DNA from: Paenibacillus tarimensis
Lineage (GTDB): Bacteria > Bacillota > Bacilli > Paenibacillales > Paenibacillaceae
Direction: 5' to 3'
NCBI RefSeq assembly: GCF_021532315.1
Contig: NZ_JAKGAO010000009.1
Location: 1-64,000, forward strand
DNA length: 64,000 nt
Of this stretch, positions 18,803-27,939 are shown one piece after another. How positions within the stretch are numbered: position 1 is the first letter of the stretch; each line of letters opens with the position of its first letter. Under the pieces are notes generated by a model that had not been told where the DNA came from, searched no databases, and was given only the letters and a program-made list of their open reading frames with translations. Both the position numbers and the translations under genes were made by a program.

Positions 18803-19627
18803 TTGGAGCAGCCGCTGGTATCTGTCATCATACCTACGTATAACCGTCCCGTACAGCTTGGAGAGCTGTTGGAATCATTAACTAGACAAACCTACAAGCA
18901 TTTGGAAATTATTATTGCCAACGATGCCGGTGAGCCGGTAGAGGACATTGTGGCCCTGTATCCTGAATTACAGGTCAAGGTCATTCATCTGCCGGAAAAT
19001 CGCAAGCATGTTCACGCCCGCAATGCCGCTCTTGCGGAAGCGACCGGCGAGTACATCCTGCTGTGTGACGATGATGACTTGCTGCTCCCGATCCATATCG
19101 AACGGATGCTGGCAGCCATAGCCGACTATGATCTGGTGTATTCGGATGTTGAGATCTTTGATTATGAGCTTGTGGACGGGATGCGCAAACCGCTGTCGCG
19201 GCGGGTGTTTGCTTATGAGCACGATCCGGCGGAAATGCGGAAGTTCTCTACCTTTGTGCCCTCAGGCTGTTTGTACAGACGCGTCCTGCACGATACACTG
19301 GGTCCGTTTGATGAGGCGATGAATCATTACTGGGACTGGGATTTTTATTTGCGCGCAGTGGAGAAATTCCGGGTGGCCCGTGTGCCGAGCGCCGGCGTGC
19401 TGTATGCCTTCTCCCAGCAGGGGGGCAATATATCAGGCGCGCAGGGGGACTCGCACAGGAAGCATCTTGACCTGCTCTCAGAGAAGCATGGGCTGGGAAG
19501 CCTGCCTACCAAGAACTTTTTTGTTCTGCTCGACGAGCCGGATGTGAAGAAGCGGGAGGCTGCAACAGAAGTGCTGTGGGACGGCGAGCCGATTCCCTCG
19601 CGCAGGCGTAATCCCGGCCTTGGCTAG
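18803..19627 (+). CDS. Family 2 glycosyltransferase
   Basis: This cytoplasmic GT-A enzyme (274 residues) should move a sugar from a nucleotide-sugar donor to an envelope or spore glycan acceptor. The N-terminus LVSVIIPTYNRPVQLGELLESL and the metal-binding LLCDDDDLLLP are diagnostic. A later NHYWDWDFYLRA supplies the usual acceptor-side acidic motif. It starts with TTG at 18803, eight bases after AAGGAGGA. It has no transmembrane segment. It follows the GGDEF-EAL gene by 70 bases and may share its transcript. Donor and acceptor are unknown. Confidence 0.87.
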   Translation: MEQPLVSVIIPTYNRPVQLGELLESLTRQTYKHLEIIIANDAGEPVEDIVALYPELQVKVIHLPENRKHVHARNAALAEATGEYILLCDDDDLLLPIHIERMLAAIADYDLVYSDVEIFDYELVDGMRKPLSRRVFAYEHDPAEMRKFSTFVPSGCLYRRVLHDTLGPFDEAMNHYWDWDFYLRAVEKFRVARVPSAGVLYAFSQQGGNISGAQGDSHRKHLDLLSEKHGLGSLPTKNFFVLLDEPDVKKREAATEVLWDGEPIPSRRRNPGLG

Positions 19628-19681
19628 TGGAGGCAGATATGCTTGACTGCAATGCTTAGGCGTTGTAGTCTGGATATATAG

Positions 19682-19693
19682 TTAGCCGGCTAA
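19682..19693. promoter_or_regulatory. Palindromic candidate MarR operator
   Basis: TTAGCCGGCTAA is a perfect 12-bp palindrome, 16 bases before the marR-like start codon and inside the expected transcript start region. MarR proteins usually bind AT-flanked palindromes of this type near their own promoter. Confidence 0.55.
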
Positions 19694-19709
19694 ATAAAGG
19701 AGGGTTCTG

Positions 19710-20186
19710 ATGGAATTTGATATTCGTCAATCGACGGGCCATCTGATGGTCCATGTTATGAAGCTGCACCGGCACACCTTCCACAAGCTTACAGAAGAGT
19801 ACGATATCTTCCCGGGCCAGCCGCCGCTGCTGTTCCGCCTGCATGAGAAGGACGGGCAGAGCCAAAAGGAACTGGCTGAGAGCATGAGGGTTAAGCCCGC
19901 CACCTTGACCGTAATGATCAACCGGATGGTCAAGAACGGCCATGTCGTCCGCAGGCCTGATCCTGCCGACCAGCGTGTATCCCGCGTATATCTGACTGAT
20001 CGCGGACGCAGTGTAATGGATTCCGTCAGGGAAGCGCTTGCTCTGCTGGAGGAGGTGTCCTTCCGCAGCTTTAGCGCGGAGGACAAGCAGCTGTTCCACC
20101 GGCAGCTGCAGCAGATGGTGAAGGACTTGTCAGAGTTTGACGCTGGCAAGTATGCGGAAGGCGGCAGTACAACAGAAATGGAGTGA
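19710..20186 (+). CDS. MarR-family transcriptional regulator
   Basis: This winged-helix dimeric regulator has 158 residues. The recognition region QKELAESMRVKPATLTVMINRMVKNGHV and the wing RRPDPADQRVSRVYLT are typical (the DxR signature of MarR wings). It sits nine bases upstream of a pair of ABC exporter genes. A repressor of a drug-efflux operon that lets go on binding the drug is therefore the natural reading. A palindrome in its own promoter suggests autoregulation. The ligand is not predictable. Confidence 0.92.
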   Translation: MEFDIRQSTGHLMVHVMKLHRHTFHKLTEEYDIFPGQPPLLFRLHEKDGQSQKELAESMRVKPATLTVMINRMVKNGHVVRRPDPADQRVSRVYLTDRGRSVMDSVREALALLEEVSFRSFSAEDKQLFHRQLQQMVKDLSEFDAGKYAEGGSTTEME

Positions 20187-20195
20187 TGAAGAAGC

Positions 20196-21953
20196 ATGGG
20201 ACGATTGGCGGTTTATCTGAAGCCTTACCGGGCTGCGGTGCTGCTGGCCCCGCTGCTGATGATCCTGGAGGTATGCATGGATCTGCTGCAGCCAAGGCTG
20301 ATGGCCTCGATTGTGAATAACGGCATTATGGAAGGCGACCTGTCAGCCATCTGGAAGACAGGCATGCTTATGATTGGCGCGGCCATCATCGGTCTGATCG
20401 GGGGGTTCGGCTGTACGGTCTATTCTTCGAAGGCGGCGCTTGGATTCGGGGCGGACCTGCGGCTCAGCCTGTTTCGCAAGGTTCAGACCTATTCCTTCGA
20501 CAATCTGGACCGCTTCTCGGCCGGGTCACTGGTAACGAGACTGACAGGCGATGTGGTACAGCTGCAAAATATGGTCCAGATGTCGCTGAGAATGTTTGTC
20601 CGTGACATCTCGCTTACCGTGGGCAGCATTGTGATGATGTTCATGCTGAATGCCCGGCTTGCTCTTATACTGGTTATCATTGTTCCGCTGCTGATCCTGA
20701 TCCTGGTAGTGCTTGGGCGATACGCGGCTCCCTTGTTTGGCAGGGTGCAGGAGCGGCTGGATAAGGTCAACACGGTGCTGCAGGAGAATCTGTCCGGCAT
20801 CCGTGTGGTCAAGGCATTTGTAAGGGAGCGATTCGAACGCAGCCGTTTTGGCCGGGCCAATACCGATTATCTGGAGATGGCCCTGAAGGCGGCACGCACT
20901 ATTGCGCTTGGGATGCCGCTGATGATGCTGGTGCTCAACTTCGGAATCGTAGCGATCATCTGGTTCGGCGGCATCAGCACATGGAACAGCGGTTTTCCAG
21001 TCGGGGACTTGGCGGCATTCATCAGTTATATGACGCAGATGCTGTTCGCTATGATGGCGCTCGGTATGCAGCTGGTCATGTTCTCCCGGGCCAAGGCATC
21101 TGCAGACCGGGTGAACGAGGTGTTGGAGGAAGTGCCTGGTATCGAGGACCGGAAGCCCGGACAGGCTGGAGTTCGAGAGGGGCTGGTTAGCGGCGGCCTT
21201 AAGGGCAGCATCACCTTCGATAATGTTTCGTTTGAGTATGGGAAGGATGGAGCCGCTCCTGTGCTTAAGAACATCACGCTTCATATTCAGGCGGGCGAGA
21301 CGGTTGGTATCCTGGGGGCTACCGGATCCGGCAAGACATCGCTCGTCAGCCTGATCCCACGATTATATGATGTCACTGAAGGCGCTGTGCTGATCGACGG
21401 CGTCAATGTGAAGGATATGGACGCCCGCCAGCTGCGCAGCCGGATTGGAATGGTGCTGCAGCAGGCGGTGCTGTTCACGGGGACGATTCGCGATAATATC
21501 CGGTTCGGGCGTCCGGAGGCGACGGAGGAAGAAATCATCGAGGCTGCCCGGGCGGCTCAGGCTCATGACTTCATCATGAAGCTGCCAGCCGGTTATGATA
21601 CGGAGCTTGGACAGCGCGGCGTCAATCTCTCCGGGGGACAGAAGCAGCGTATTTCGATAGCTCGGGCGCTGCTTCTTAAGCCGGATATTCTGATTCTCGA
21701 TGACAGTACGAGCGCCGTCGACCTTACGACCGAGGCCCGGATTCAGCAGGCTCTCGGCGGCCTGATGAAGGGATGTACCCGTGTTGTAATAGCCCAGCGG
21801 ATCTCATCTGTGGAGGATGCGGATCGGATTATTGTGCTGGATAGCGGTGCATTGTCGGCCGTTGGAACCCATGAGGAGCTGATGCGGACCAGCAGCGTTT
21901 ATCAGGAGATTTATGCGTCCCAGCAGCGGAAGGAGGCGGTAAGACATGGCTGA
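20196..21953 (+). CDS. ABC exporter half-transporter, subunit 1 (multidrug/lipid type)
   Basis: The protein has 585 residues: an N-terminal six-helix type-1 exporter membrane domain (about 1-300) and a C-terminal ATPase. Walker A is GATGSGKTS, the signature is LSGGQKQR and Walker B is ILILDDSTSAVD. The Walker B is followed by Asp rather than the usual catalytic Glu (DDST), which marks the degenerate site of heterodimeric exporters such as BmrC or TmrA-type subunits. The partner is encoded next with an 8-base overlap. The pair should export drugs or lipids under control of the upstream MarR regulator. Confidence 0.9.
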   Translation: MGRLAVYLKPYRAAVLLAPLLMILEVCMDLLQPRLMASIVNNGIMEGDLSAIWKTGMLMIGAAIIGLIGGFGCTVYSSKAALGFGADLRLSLFRKVQTYSFDNLDRFSAGSLVTRLTGDVVQLQNMVQMSLRMFVRDISLTVGSIVMMFMLNARLALILVIIVPLLILILVVLGRYAAPLFGRVQERLDKVNTVLQENLSGIRVVKAFVRERFERSRFGRANTDYLEMALKAARTIALGMPLMMLVLNFGIVAIIWFGGISTWNSGFPVGDLAAFISYMTQMLFAMMALGMQLVMFSRAKASADRVNEVLEEVPGIEDRKPGQAGVREGLVSGGLKGSITFDNVSFEYGKDGAAPVLKNITLHIQAGETVGILGATGSGKTSLVSLIPRLYDVTEGAVLIDGVNVKDMDARQLRSRIGMVLQQAVLFTGTIRDNIRFGRPEATEEEIIEAARAAQAHDFIMKLPAGYDTELGQRGVNLSGGQKQRISIARALLLKPDILILDDSTSAVDLTTEARIQQALGGLMKGCTRVVIAQRISSVEDADRIIVLDSGALSAVGTHEELMRTSSVYQEIYASQQRKEAVRHG

Positions 21954-23790
21954 ACCTGGGGGAAATATGAATGCAAAGGAAGCTAAGCAGCCGCCATTGC
22001 CGCCGTTTGGCGCCGGACGGGCACGCGGGCCGATGGTCAAGGTGAGGGCCCGCAACACCCGGGCTACGCTAGTGCGGCTGTGGAAGGTACTGCGGCAGCA
22101 GCGGGGCGGCCTGCTGGCTGTTCTTCTGCTGGTCATCTGCGGAGCAGCCGCATCACTCGCCGGGCCATATCTGATCGGCCGGGCGATCGACGAATACATT
22201 CTGCAGCATGACCGGAGCGGGCTTCTCCGCACCTGTCTGATTTTGCTGCTCGTGTATGTTACGGGCGCCATCGTGACCTGGCTGCAGGCTTACCTGATGG
22301 TCGGGATATCAGGACGCACAGTCTGGACACTGCGGCGGGATCTGTTTGGCCATCTCCAGAAGCTTCCGCTGCGGTTCTTCGACAAGAAGACGCACGGCGA
22401 GCTGATGAGCCGGACGACCAATGATATTGAGAATGTATCGAACACATTGAACCAGAGCCTGGTGCAGCTCATTAACAGCGTGATGATGCTGGTCGGCTCG
22501 CTGACAATGATGCTCGTGCTGAATGTGTGGCTGACGATTATCGCGCTGGTGACCATCCCGCTGGTCATGCTGACGGTCAGGCTTATCGCCGCCCGCACCC
22601 GCCAGCAGTTCGCGAGCCAGCAGCAGCATCTTGGCGACCTGAACGGCCTGATTGAGGAGACGATCTCCGGCCAGAAGGTCGTGAAGATGTACAACCGTGA
22701 AGATAAGGTGGTCAGCCAGTTCAGCGCCATTAACGGCCAGCTTGCCGCTGCAGGCATCCGGGCCCAGATATTGTCCGGCGCTCTCGGGCCGGTCAACAAC
22801 ATGATGAGTCACTTCAATTATATTCTGCTGGCGGTCGCAGGCGGCTGGATGACGCTGAATGGCTATGCATCCATCGGAATCATCGTCAGCTTCCTCACGT
22901 ATTCACGGCAGTTCAGCAATCCGGTCAACGAGCTGGCCAACCAGTATAACATGATCCAGTCGGGTGTGGCCGGTGCGGAGCGCGTGTTCGAAATCATGGA
23001 CGAGTCCACCGAATATGAGGATGACAGGCAGGGCGAGGAGCTCGGCGATATTCAGGGCGAGGTGCGCTTCGAGCAGGTGACCTTCCGCTATGGCGACGAC
23101 ATCACGCTGAGGGATGTGTCCTTCACAGCGAAGCCAGGAGATACCATCGCGCTGGTCGGGCCGACAGGTGCCGGCAAAACGACTGTCATCAACCTGCTGA
23201 CACGATTCTACGAGATAGAATCGGGTGCCATCCGGATCGACGGGCGTGATATCCGTGAGGTCAGCAAGGATAGCCTGCGCAGCCGCATCGGGATGGTGCT
23301 GCAGGATGCTTATCTGTTCGCGGGTACCGTGAAGGATAATATCCGGTATGGGCGGACAGATGCATCCGAGGAGGATATCCGCCGGGCTGCGCAGCTTGCC
23401 GGGGCGGAAGGCTTTATTCAGAAGCTGCCAGACGGTTATGACACTGTGCTGCATGCGGAGGGCGGCAACCTCAGTCAGGGACAGCGGCAGCTGCTGACAA
23501 TCGCCCGTGCCATTCTGGCGGACCCCGCGATCCTGATCTTCGACGAGGCCACGAGCAGTGTTGACACCCGTACGGAGATGCAGATACAGGATGCGATGAA
23601 CAAGCTGATGCACGGACGCACCAGCTTCGTCATTGCCCACCGGCTCAGCACGATTCGCAGTGCGGATCAGATTCTGTTCGTGCAAGATGGTGAAATTGCC
23701 GAGCGCGGCACTCACGACGAGCTGCTGGCCAGGGGCGGCAAGTATTACGGGCTGTATGCCAACCAGCTTACACAGCCTGAGACGGGCTAG
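21946..23790 (+). CDS. ABC exporter half-transporter, subunit 2 (catalytic site complete)
   Basis: The protein has 614 residues with a charged N-terminal extension of about 35 residues, six membrane helices and a C-terminal ATPase. Walker A is GPTGAGKTT. The signature LSQGQRQL is a common LSxGQ variant, and Walker B ILIFDEATSSVD retains the catalytic Glu. This complements the Asp in subunit 1, as in the BmrC/BmrD and YheI/YheH type. The start codon overlaps the end of subunit 1 by 8 bases, so the two are translated together. A terminator with a perfect stem follows. Confidence 0.92.
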   Translation: MAEPGGNMNAKEAKQPPLPPFGAGRARGPMVKVRARNTRATLVRLWKVLRQQRGGLLAVLLLVICGAAASLAGPYLIGRAIDEYILQHDRSGLLRTCLILLLVYVTGAIVTWLQAYLMVGISGRTVWTLRRDLFGHLQKLPLRFFDKKTHGELMSRTTNDIENVSNTLNQSLVQLINSVMMLVGSLTMMLVLNVWLTIIALVTIPLVMLTVRLIAARTRQQFASQQQHLGDLNGLIEETISGQKVVKMYNREDKVVSQFSAINGQLAAAGIRAQILSGALGPVNNMMSHFNYILLAVAGGWMTLNGYASIGIIVSFLTYSRQFSNPVNELANQYNMIQSGVAGAERVFEIMDESTEYEDDRQGEELGDIQGEVRFEQVTFRYGDDITLRDVSFTAKPGDTIALVGPTGAGKTTVINLLTRFYEIESGAIRIDGRDIREVSKDSLRSRIGMVLQDAYLFAGTVKDNIRYGRTDASEEDIRRAAQLAGAEGFIQKLPDGYDTVLHAEGGNLSQGQRQLLTIARAILADPAILIFDEATSSVDTRTEMQIQDAMNKLMHGRTSFVIAHRLSTIRSADQILFVQDGEIAERGTHDELLARGGKYYGLYANQLTQPETG

Positions 23791-23834
23791 CGGCGAAGGT
23801 ATTCACGGCACGGTGAGTATGTAAATGGATAATG

Positions 23835-23877
23835 GCGCAGGAATGGCGTAAAGGGTTACGCTGTCCTGCGCTTTTTT
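23835..23877 (+). terminator. Rho-independent terminator after ABC exporter operon
   Basis: GCGCAGGA (23835-23842) pairs with TCCTGCGC (23864-23871) around an inner GCGTAA/TTACGC stem, followed by six T residues. The remaining sequence to 24121 contains only the probable promoter of the next operon (a TATAAG at 24046-24051 with a poorly spaced TTGTTG) and no gene I can support. Confidence 0.9.
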
Positions 23878-24121
23878 ATACGGACAGCGACAGGCTTACC
23901 AGCAAACCGTGTTTGGATGTCCGCGGTTTTTGAACCTTCTGCACGCATGAATCGTCGAATACATGTCTCCAGCATTCTGCTTTTGTTTACATCTTGGAAA
24001 CAAGTTCGACATGACGGAGACGCATTGTTGAGGCATACTTGTTGGTATAAGATAGATAATCTATGCACGGAAGATAGCTGACAGACCGAATGGCCCGTTG
24101 CAGGAAGCGGAGGGACACCGT

Positions 24122-24820
24122 TTGACACAACCGAAGAAGCTGCTCGTCGCGGACGATGAGCCGAATATAGCGAATGCTGTCGCCTATGCCTTCCGCAGGG
24201 AAGGGTATCTGGTGGAGACGGCCGGCGACGGCGAGGAAGCGGTCGCTAAGGCGGGGACATTTCAGCCTGATCTGATGATTGTGGATGTGATGATGCCTAA
24301 GCTGACCGGCTATGATGTATGCCGCAGGCTCGAAGACCGCAGGGGAATGGGCATTATTCTGCTGACCGTCAAGAATGATATCGTTGACAAGGTGCTTGGG
24401 CTGGAGCTTGGCGCCGATGATTATATGACCAAACCGTTCGATATCCGGGAGCTGATCGCCCGCTCGAAGGCGCTGCTGCGGCGCATTGAGAAGAATGGCA
24501 AAGCGGAGCGGCAGGCAGATGAGATTGCGATTGGCAGCGTCAGGATCAAGCCGGCGCAGCGTCTGCTCACTGTGGACGGGGACGCGGTGGAGCTGACACC
24601 CAAGGAATTTGATCTCGCCGCGCTGCTGATGACGCATCCGGAACGGGTGTATACGCGGGAAGAACTGCTGGAGCTGGTATGGGGGATGGACTATGCCGGC
24701 GGAACAAGGACCGTGGATATTCATATCCAGCGGCTGCGCAAGAAGCTAGGCGCAGGCTGCCAGCATATGCTCCAGACCGTATACGGCATCGGCTACAAGG
24801 CATCCGGAGCTCCGGTATGA
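24122..24820 (+). CDS. OmpR-type response regulator
   Basis: This cytoplasmic regulator has 232 residues. The receiver domain has VADDEPN, phosphoacceptor Asp 55 in MIVDVMMPK and Lys in MTKPFD. The C-terminal winged-helix domain ends TVDIHIQRLRKKLG...VYGIGYK, as in the PhoB/OmpR group. The start is a TTG at 24122 with GGAGGG seven bases before it. A TTG eight codons earlier lacks such support. Its stop overlaps the kinase start (ATGA). The signal and targets are unknown; the lipoprotein gene downstream is the obvious first candidate. Confidence 0.93.
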   Translation: MTQPKKLLVADDEPNIANAVAYAFRREGYLVETAGDGEEAVAKAGTFQPDLMIVDVMMPKLTGYDVCRRLEDRRGMGIILLTVKNDIVDKVLGLELGADDYMTKPFDIRELIARSKALLRRIEKNGKAERQADEIAIGSVRIKPAQRLLTVDGDAVELTPKEFDLAALLMTHPERVYTREELLELVWGMDYAGGTRTVDIHIQRLRKKLGAGCQHMLQTVYGIGYKASGAPV

Positions 24821-26286
24821 GAATCAGCATCAAGCTGAAATTCAGCTTGGCGATCGCTGCCCTGCTGGGACTGACGGTCGGTTTGCTTAGCACGCTTGTG
24901 CTGCAGGGAATTGAGCGCAACCAGCGCCAGCAGATGGAAGCGCTGCTCGCAAAGCACAGCCAGGTGGCGGGGCAGTATGTGAGGCAGACGTATGTAACAG
25001 GTGAGGAGCGGCCTGACCCGACTGATTTCATGACGAGCCGGGGCCAGCGGATGGCCCAGTATATTGCAATGCTGAGCGGACTTCAGACCGTCCTATACGA
25101 TACGGAAGGCAGAGAGGCCGGCAGCTCTTCGCTCGCAGCGGAGAAGATGGAGATTGCCGATACGCTGGGTTATGCCCTGCAGGGGAAAATCGCCTATCAC
25201 ACCTCTCCGGGCGGGGATTCGCTGCTGTATTTTGCCCCGGTAGAGGGAGAAACAGAGCTGCTGGGTGCGGTGCGGTTTCAATACCCGCTCCGGCAGGACC
25301 GCGAATTTCTCGCCCGGATTGAATGGCAGTTCCGGACGGTGGGCATCGCTGTGCTGGTGGGCGGTTTTCTGGCGGGCTACGGCTACTTCTACCGATTCGC
25401 TGCGCTGATTGACCGGCTCCGGGGTGCATCCAACCGGATTCGGGCCGGGGAATATTTGGAGCAGCCGCCCGTCAAGCGGCGGGATGAGCTCGGTGAGCTT
25501 GGGCGGGATATCTATTATATGAGCACGGCCATCGGGGACAATATCCGCAGCCTGGAGGCGGAGAAGCACAAGCTGGAGCTAGCTGTACAGAAGCTTCGGG
25601 AGCTGGAGCGGCAGCAGAAGCATTTTATCGGGAATATCAGCCATGAATTCAAGACGCCGCTGACCTCTATCAGGGCTTATATTGATCTGCTGGGCATGTA
25701 CCCGGATGATCCGAGGCTTCTGGAGGAAGCGGTTGGAAGCATTGGCCGGGAAACAGCGCGGCTTCAGGATATGGTGGATAAGGTGCTGCGTCTGTCAGCT
25801 CTGGAGAAGTACGACTTCGAGCAGCACGCGGAGCCGGTTGATATGCTGGAGCTGCTGCAGGATGTCGTGAGCCGGATGAGCGGCAAGGCTGCAAGATTCG
25901 GCATCTCGATAACGACTGAGCTGAAGCCGGCAGTGGTGCTGGCAGACCGGGAGAATCTTCTCCATATTATGATTAACCTGCTGGATAACGCAGTGAAATA
26001 CAATAGGCCGGGCGGCAGCATCCGGCTGGTTATGGCCCCGGAGAATCCCGGCATCCGGATCGATGTAACGGATTCGGGCACCGGAATTCCAGCTGATGCG
26101 CGCGATAAAATATTCGAGCCCTTCTTCACGGGGGGAAGCGACCGTTCGCGTGAAACAGGCGGAACAGGGCTCGGTCTGCCGCTGGTGCGCGAGCTTGCCG
26201 AGAAGCAGGGCGGATCGGCTCAGCTTACAGCGACAGATGCCGGAGGATCAACCTTTACGGTATATCTGCCGTTGTATAGGGGCTGA
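24817..26286 (+). CDS. Sensor histidine kinase, HAMP-HisKA type
   Basis: This membrane kinase (489 residues) begins at an ATG overlapping the regulator's stop. A first transmembrane helix (about 9-29), an extracellular domain of about 135 residues and a second helix (about 168-190) are followed by HAMP (about 190-245). HisKA has HFIGNISHEFKTPLTSIRAY with the phospho-His, and the ATPase domain has NLLDNAVKYN, VTDSGTGIP and GGTGLGLPLV. It phosphorylates the adjacent OmpR-type regulator. The ligand is not evident. Confidence 0.93.
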   Translation: MRISIKLKFSLAIAALLGLTVGLLSTLVLQGIERNQRQQMEALLAKHSQVAGQYVRQTYVTGEERPDPTDFMTSRGQRMAQYIAMLSGLQTVLYDTEGREAGSSSLAAEKMEIADTLGYALQGKIAYHTSPGGDSLLYFAPVEGETELLGAVRFQYPLRQDREFLARIEWQFRTVGIAVLVGGFLAGYGYFYRFAALIDRLRGASNRIRAGEYLEQPPVKRRDELGELGRDIYYMSTAIGDNIRSLEAEKHKLELAVQKLRELERQQKHFIGNISHEFKTPLTSIRAYIDLLGMYPDDPRLLEEAVGSIGRETARLQDMVDKVLRLSALEKYDFEQHAEPVDMLELLQDVVSRMSGKAARFGISITTELKPAVVLADRENLLHIMINLLDNAVKYNRPGGSIRLVMAPENPGIRIDVTDSGTGIPADARDKIFEPFFTGGSDRSRETGGTGLGLPLVRELAEKQGGSAQLTATDAGGSTFTVYLPLYRG

Positions 26287-26374
26287 ATAGTTTACAACTT
26301 CGAAACAATCGGATATGCGGACGAAACATAGGGGCTGCATAATGGATCCATAACCGATTGGAGGGATCTTACGT

Positions 26375-27469
26375 ATGAACAACAACATGTGGGGCAAGAC
26401 GATGACATTAGCAGCGGTGGTGACGATCGCCTCTGCGCTGAGTGCCTGTGGAAGCGGTACGGAGGAGAACAGGCAGACGGTTCAGAAGCCGGATAAGACG
26501 ATTACGGTGATCGAATCGGGGGAGAAGGCGCAGGACAAGGTGATTGTGGACTCGATCCAGACTGTGGATAATGCTAGAGGGATGGATTTTCTCAGCGAGG
26601 ATGTGCTCATTATAAGCCGGCCGAATCCGGACGCCGAGCCTGTTCATACTGAAGGCGAGCAGAGCCAGCCAAGCAACCTCTATACGTATGATATGAAGAC
26701 GAAGGAAGCCAAGGCGCTGAACCCGGCTGATGAGAATCAGGGCTTCGCGGTTCTGTCCCCTGACAGGGAGCATCTCTTCTATAAGACGAATGTGGAAGCT
26801 ACGAGCTACGGCCATATCCTCAATATGGACACGGGCGAGACTGTAAGGCTGGATACAGACCCTATCAATGTTTACGCTGGCGAGTGGCTGGATAATGCTG
26901 CGGTCATGTTCGAGACGTTAAGCGGTCAAGTGATGAGCGGGAGCGCAGATGGAAGCACCGGGGAGCTGCTGCCTGAGGAGACGAAGTCGCTCTTCACAGC
27001 GGCTAAGGGTACGAGCGGCATCTATTATGTAGCGGATGAGCAGCTGTACATGCAGCCTGACGAAGGCGGCAAGCCGAAGCAGCTGGCGGGCGAAAGAGTC
27101 GTCTGGGTGATTCCTTCGCCGGACGGCAAGCAGCTGGCGGTGGTAAAACGCAGCTCCGACACCGAGATGACGATGTATGTGACCGACCTGCAGGGGAATG
27201 AATTGATGAAGCTGGGTTCTGCCACACAGCTGTTCGGCACGAGCTGGTCGCCCGATGGCACCAAGCTTGTCTATAATATGATATCCGAGGAGCGCGGGGA
27301 AAAGGGTATTTTTGCAGCGGATACGATTACTGGGACGACAACCTCGCTGACGGTTGAGCTGCAGTATGCGGCCGACAAAATCCGCTGGAGCCCGTCAGGA
27401 ACGAAGATTGTCGCCTCCACATCAACAGGGCACAATCATTTTGTGACGTATGTAATTACGTTGAAATAA
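26375..27469 (+). CDS. Lipoprotein with TolB-like beta-propeller
   Basis: The protein (364 residues) has a signal peptide with an LSAC lipobox (Cys about 25), so it should be anchored outside the membrane. The rest shows repeated propeller-blade motifs of the TolB/WD40-like class: LSPDREHLFYKT, IPSPDGKQLAVVK, SWSPDGTKLVYN and RWSPSGTKIVAS. Such repeats usually serve protein-protein binding. The gene follows the two-component genes by about 90 bases behind its own GGAGGGATC ribosome-binding site. It may be a regulated target or an accessory sensor. No enzymatic residues are visible. Confidence 0.8.
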   Translation: MNNNMWGKTMTLAAVVTIASALSACGSGTEENRQTVQKPDKTITVIESGEKAQDKVIVDSIQTVDNARGMDFLSEDVLIISRPNPDAEPVHTEGEQSQPSNLYTYDMKTKEAKALNPADENQGFAVLSPDREHLFYKTNVEATSYGHILNMDTGETVRLDTDPINVYAGEWLDNAAVMFETLSGQVMSGSADGSTGELLPEETKSLFTAAKGTSGIYYVADEQLYMQPDEGGKPKQLAGERVVWVIPSPDGKQLAVVKRSSDTEMTMYVTDLQGNELMKLGSATQLFGTSWSPDGTKLVYNMISEERGEKGIFAADTITGTTTSLTVELQYAADKIRWSPSGTKIVASTSTGHNHFVTYVITLK

Positions 27470-27504
27470 CGGACCGGCACAAGCCGGAGACAGGATGTGA
27501 GCGT

Positions 27505-27750
27505 ATGGGGAGCGGGGAGCGAATTGAAAGGCTGCGTGAGGTGGAGCATGACTGCTACAGGATGTGTTACCTGCTTACGGAGGATGAGCAGCAGGCCCAT
27601 GAGGCCGCCAAGCAGATGCTGATAAATTTGTACGCCTCCGACGCTTTTTTTGCAACTGTGGCTTCGGGTGCTAGAGAGAAGTTGCTAAAGCAGGAGGCCA
27701 TCCGGGTATGCTGCGGCATGCAGGCAATGCGTTCCCGGGTGGGCGCCTGA
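27505..27750 (+). CDS. Tiny protein resembling ECF sigma region 2
   Basis: The product has 81 residues. IERLREVEHDCYRMCYLLTEDEQQAHEAAKQMLINLYAS recalls the region-2 helices of ECF sigma factors (the pattern Y-x2-x-LT-x-D-x-QA-x-EA-x-Q). However, it ends before any region 4, and no second domain follows in another frame. It follows the lipoprotein gene by 35 bases and is probably cotranscribed with it. Function unknown; it could be a truncated sigma factor or a small regulator. The start is weakly supported by the GGATGTGAG before it. Confidence 0.5.
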   Translation: MGSGERIERLREVEHDCYRMCYLLTEDEQQAHEAAKQMLINLYASDAFFATVASGAREKLLKQEAIRVCCGMQAMRSRVGA

Positions 27751-27838
27751 GCAAGCTGGCGGAGGAAACGACAGTTCCGGTGCTATTAAGCTTGTTAGTT
27801 AAACCTGCTCTGATGACGATTTACAGCAGCAGTGACAG

Positions 27839-27859
27839 AACGCCGCGAGGCGTTTTTTT
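27839..27859 (+). terminator. Rho-independent terminator
   Basis: AACGCC-GCGA-GGCGTT followed by TTTTT. Flanking TGACAG and TTGTCA extend the pairing. It ends the transcript of the two-component/lipoprotein cluster. Confidence 0.85.
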
Positions 27860-27939
27860 GTCATCCAATGTTAGGATGGGAATCAACGTCATCATGCAGT
27901 ATAATGAATCCATTACATGGAAGGAAGGTGTGTAATCAC

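Noticed and set aside
20526-21284. Open frame antisense to the ABC exporter subunit 1 gene
   Set aside because: It is rich in His and Gln from reverse reading of the real gene and lacks any domain or start signal.
22903-23715. Open frame antisense to ABC exporter subunit 2 gene
   Set aside because: Shadow of a certain gene; no ribosome-binding site or domain.
23987-24724. Open frame antisense to the OmpR-type regulator gene
   Set aside because: Overlaps the regulator gene and its promoter and has no recognisable product.
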